Positions 6,732 through 9,685 of a stretch of 9,685 nucleotides of DNA are shown in pieces. The stretch is from Crocinitomix sp. Lineage in GTDB: Bacteria; Bacteroidota; Bacteroidia; Flavobacteriales_D; Crocinitomicaceae. Below the pieces are notes generated by a model. That model made no database searches. It had not been told where the DNA came from and saw nothing but the letters and a program-made list of their open reading frames with translations. A program made the position numbers and the translations under genes. Location of the stretch: the NCBI GenBank assembly GCA_020849935.1, contig JADZFJ010000195.1, forward strand, positions 1-9,685. The letters are read 5' to 3'. Each line of letters opens with the position of its first letter. Position 1 is the first letter of the stretch.

Positions 6732-9029
6732 TTAATTTTTAATTATGCGTGATGAGTAGATTGTTTCTGACTGCTCATTCGTGATATTTACAAGATAGAC
6801 ACCGCTAACCACATCCTCTAAGGTAAGCTGCGATTCGTTTACTACCGATTTTACCAATCTTCCACTCATGTCATAAATCGAGATGAGTGAATTTTCAGGT
6901 AGCCCGCTAATATTTACCAAATCGCTTGTTGGATTTGGATAAATGTTTATTGGATTTACCTCAGCACTATTTTCGCGTGGGTTCGATAACGTATAATCCA
7001 ACGCAGTTGAAAATACTGGACGAATCATTAGGGACATATCAAAAGATGAATTTAACCATTCGCCTGAAGTGTTTCTGAAAACCTTATCGCTATTATCGAT
7101 ATTCCAATCCAACCCAATATTTAAACTTTGATCCGAAATATTTTGCCAACCCACGTAAAAAATCTCATCCACTGGAAGGTAGCCATCTACCAAATACAAA
7201 TCGCGAGTAAAGGTATAATATTTAAATCCTTCGATTGATCCCGAATAAATCGGAGAATGCGATTCAAAATAATCATCTTGGTAAATAATTTCGCCCGGAA
7301 CGCCTGCATTATCCGCCCAAACGGTTAACAAAAATACCTCATCACTCACATCGGTCACCGAAGGAACAAAATTCATTAAAATTCCAGTTAGTTCGCCCGG
7401 TTGATAGGCTTCAAATTTATAGGCCAATAAAGAACCAACCCCATCTACCCCATAAGCAGCTTCTGGTGTTCCATCGTCATAGGCATAATAATTTCTAAAA
7501 TCTTGGACAAATTGGGTGGTGTCGTTTTGTTTATAGACATTTTTATCTGGACCTGCCGCTGAATTAAAGTGAAACTTTAGATCGAATGCTGCTTGGTCCA
7601 CTGCCAACGCTTGGTCATACGAATAATCGCTGGCACCATCAAAGGTACAGGTCGTAATTCCAACGTCAAAATTCACACTTGGAGACGCCGTACTCGGAAT
7701 GTTAAATGGGCTTCCCCCTTGCAAAAACCCATCGTACATGGATTGCCATTCGCCGTTGGTGAAATTTGTTCCTGTGCTTGTACAATTATAAACCAACATT
7801 TCTATATCCGTCAACATGTGTTCGTTTCCAGTGGTATTGGCTTTATAATGATCCCAAGGTACAGATGTATAATCTTTTAAGATGGTATTTAAAGGATACA
7901 TAATTGCCACATCATTAAACGAAGAAATTTCCGCTTCAACAGCAATTTCAACACTTACATAATCCACATGCCAATGATCCAAGGCACCAGAAAGGGTAGC
8001 GTAATTTTTAATTCTAAATTGAAAATCATCAACAAATAAACCTGGCGAGACAGCGATATGTGCAGTATCCCACACATTTTCACCTACTTCACTTGCAATG
8101 GCATGCCAAGCGGCAGGCACCCATTCACCTGTTATCGGATCTAAAAAATCAACCAATAAGGAATCATTGTCCTCTGGCATATTTCCAAACCCTTTTGGTT
8201 GAAAGATGAAATCCAGAAAAACCATATCGCCTGGATCGGCTCCAGACAAATCAATTGGACGAGAAGTCAAATAATCTGCTACATCCTGTGAATCAAAATC
8301 CCCAAAATCGTACGGCATTCCGTTTTGATCTACCCCATCAAATGTAGCCACCCCTAGCGACCAAGGATTTACGGCAAACGTATAATTGTGATAGGCATTT
8401 TTATCAATCCAAAGTGTTTTATTATCAGAGACGACTTTGGTAAAGACGTGAGCGCTGTCTTGCACAAATGCGGGTCCAGGCAAGGTATTGTACCAAATGG
8501 TGTCACGGTCCAAATCGAGTACCCCATCAATCAACGAATCAACCAAAACATAACACTCCTCGTAAAAAGTTCTTAGTCCACCAGTTACAGGATAATTATC
8601 TAAATCATTTACCCAAACCAAGATTTGGGTAAAATCATAGGTGATCGCTGTATCAACCGGTACACCTTCTTCGATAAAATAGGTCACGGTATTCGAATGT
8701 GCGCTGTCGCAAAAAATAAGGGTTGGATCTTGAGGATCGGTATTCGTTGCGTCCATCAACCGATAAAACCATTCCGATGTTACACCAGCACCCGCATAAT
8801 CCGGATCGTAACTTTGAAACTTATCGGTAGAAAAATCATCCCAAGCATTGGCCAAAGGCAACGATTCAAAAATGTAAAGGAAGGTACTATCCAAACTATT
8901 TAAAGCACTTTTGCGTTGCAAATTATTTTCACGCGCTAAGTTCGGATTGGTTTTTAAGGCGCGAACATACTCTTGTCCAAAAAGAGCTCCATTTGCGACC
9001 AATAAAACAATTAAACTAAAAATTTTCAT
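6732..9029 (-). CDS. Large T9SS type A sorting-domain secreted protein, function unknown
   Basis: The 765-residue protein has an N-terminal signal peptide (about 1-18/19) and ends in a type A T9SS sorting domain (about 693-765): NIYPNPTSD at 695-703, a GRLV strand near 723, GVYLVNI at 743-749, and a final basic IIKN. It should cross the inner membrane by Sec and the outer membrane by T9SS, with the tail removed and possibly replaced by a surface anchor. Between lie beta-rich regions without an enzyme motif I recognise. One at about 255-365 (ending DHWHVDYVSVE) resembles jelly-roll or MAM-like modules of Bacteroidota surface proteins; another at about 514-675 opens with YYAYDDGTPEAAYG. Acidic residues are abundant. 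Adhesion or carbohydrate binding is possible but unproven. It starts 17 nt after the PASTA gene and stops 7 nt before rluD, so co-transcription is likely. Confidence 0.87.
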   Translation of the reverse strand: MKIFSLIVLLVANGALFGQEYVRALKTNPNLARENNLQRKSALNSLDSTFLYIFESLPLANAWDDFSTDKFQSYDPDYAGAGVTSEWFYRLMDATNTDPQDPTLIFCDSAHSNTVTYFIEEGVPVDTAITYDFTQILVWVNDLDNYPVTGGLRTFYEECYVLVDSLIDGVLDLDRDTIWYNTLPGPAFVQDSAHVFTKVVSDNKTLWIDKNAYHNYTFAVNPWSLGVATFDGVDQNGMPYDFGDFDSQDVADYLTSRPIDLSGADPGDMVFLDFIFQPKGFGNMPEDNDSLLVDFLDPITGEWVPAAWHAIASEVGENVWDTAHIAVSPGLFVDDFQFRIKNYATLSGALDHWHVDYVSVEIAVEAEISSFNDVAIMYPLNTILKDYTSVPWDHYKANTTGNEHMLTDIEMLVYNCTSTGTNFTNGEWQSMYDGFLQGGSPFNIPSTASPSVNFDVGITTCTFDGASDYSYDQALAVDQAAFDLKFHFNSAAGPDKNVYKQNDTTQFVQDFRNYYAYDDGTPEAAYGVDGVGSLLAYKFEAYQPGELTGILMNFVPSVTDVSDEVFLLTVWADNAGVPGEIIYQDDYFESHSPIYSGSIEGFKYYTFTRDLYLVDGYLPVDEIFYVGWQNISDQSLNIGLDWNIDNSDKVFRNTSGEWLNSSFDMSLMIRPVFSTALDYTLSNPRENSAEVNPINIYPNPTSDLVNISGLPENSLISIYDMSGRLVKSVVNESQLTLEDVVSGVYLVNITNEQSETIYSSRIIKN

Positions 9030-9046
9030 CTGTTATCTTCTACAAA

Positions 9047-9685
9047 TTAATAGCCGGTTGTCGCCTTCACAGTAATTACAGCACCACTACCAACTGTCAC
9101 CCCTTCACCTGCCATTGGGATTTGCTCCTCAATTATAGCATTATCTAAATCGTCGGGGCCACAAGTTGCGCATTCAACCTTAAGCGACAAGGACATGTTA
9201 GTCAAACGTGCATTTGCCTCCATTATTGTTAAACCAATTAAATTAGGTAAAATCACCGCACCACCAACGCCGCCTCCACCTTGGGCAACAATCAAATCAA
9301 TGCGTGTCCCTTTTGGAATCATGGTGCCTTCTGGCAATTCTTTTCCATCCATCATTTGACGAATCACCACCCCTTTTCCTTCCGGATCGGGTTGGTAGGT
9401 AATTTTAGTTCGAATTCCTAAGGCTGCTAAACTAGATTCGGCCATTCGTTGCGACATGTGCACCACTTTTGGCATTCGAATAAGTTGAGGATGAAGAGGG
9501 ACAACAGACAATAAAATTTCGCGGCCTGGTTTTACAAACATACCTGACGAATCAGTCGGCATTGGATGTTGCCAACAAACGGTTCCTTTTGGCCAGTTAT
9601 CCAAATACACCGAATCTTGAATTTTATACGTAACACCCGTTCCTTCCACAAAAGCATCCAACTCATCAATATGAATTTTATAAAA
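9047..9685 (-). CDS. PASTA-repeat protein, N terminus cut by window edge
   Basis: The visible 212 residues are the C-terminal part of a PASTA protein. The frame stays open to the last base of the window; a TTG at 9659-9661 is an internal leucine, and no ATG is present, so the true start lies outside. Three PASTA units can be drawn: a partial one at visible residues 1-63, a full one at 69-135 (starting MPKVVHMSQRMAESSLAALG, ending GTRIDLIVAQ) and a third at 144-209 (starting VILPNLIGLTIMEANARL). A glycine-rich linker (GGGGVGG) joins the last two. PASTA units bind peptidoglycan or beta-lactam-like ligands in serine/threonine kinases and penicillin-binding proteins; here no kinase or transpeptidase domain is visible. 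Bacteroidota homologues usually have an N-terminal membrane anchor (expected, not seen). Cysteines at visible positions 37, 172 and 175 (the last two as CATC) could form a disulfide outside the cytoplasm. Confidence 0.9.
   Translation of the reverse strand, partial: FYKIHIDELDAFVEGTGVTYKIQDSVYLDNWPKGTVCWQHPMPTDSSGMFVKPGREILLSVVPLHPQLIRMPKVVHMSQRMAESSLAALGIRTKITYQPDPEGKGVVIRQMMDGKELPEGTMIPKGTRIDLIVAQGGGGVGGAVILPNLIGLTIMEANARLTNMSLSLKVECATCGPDDLDNAIIEEQIPMAGEGVTVGSGAVITVKATTGY

Noticed and set aside
9659..9661. TTG as an alternative start of the PASTA gene
   Set aside because: The frame continues open to the window edge and the upstream residues fit the first PASTA unit, so this is an internal leucine and the real start is outside.
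1..9685. tRNA, rRNA, CRISPR array, insertion sequence, prophage or defence genes
   Set aside because: No regularly spaced direct repeats, transposase-like proteins, tRNA cloverleaf sequences or defence-type domains are seen; the window is nearly filled by seven minus-strand genes.

Overview
The window reads as a chromosomal housekeeping stretch from a member of the Bacteroidota, most likely order Flavobacteriales. The grounds are AT-rich DNA, genes with A/T-rich leaders and mostly no clear Shine-Dalgarno motif, a protein with a type IX secretion (T9SS) C-terminal sorting domain, a TPR/beta-propeller/OmpA protein of the PorE type, and the purM-prfA-pyrF gene order that I recall from Bacteroidota genomes. 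I cannot name a genus.

All seven genes lie on the minus strand, so transcription runs from the right edge to the left. First comes a PASTA-repeat protein, cut by the right edge. A large T9SS cargo protein follows 17 nt later, then an RluD-family 23S rRNA pseudouridine synthase 7 nt after that. The tight spacing suggests one transcription unit. After a 112-nt gap with a weak promoter candidate comes the PorE-like envelope protein, whose 3' end carries a strong intrinsic terminator (about 3390-3435). Beyond it a second unit holds purM (purine synthesis), prfA (release factor 1) and pyrF (UMP synthesis), with gaps of 57 and 4 nt.

The leftmost 236 bases hold no convincing gene. They contain a two-tier imperfect palindrome (about 93-152) that resembles a dispersed REP-like repeat.

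Functionally, the right half concerns the cell envelope (peptidoglycan-binding folds, a secreted protein, a T9SS-like envelope component) plus ribosome maturation. The left half concerns nucleotide synthesis and translation termination. I do not see a new defence, mobile or biosynthetic system here. The points most worth a second look are the T9SS cargo gene packed between the PASTA gene and rluD, the PorE-like protein that lacks a lipobox and PorP-type neighbours, the REP-like palindrome, and the terminator whose U-tract may double as the promoter of the next operon.
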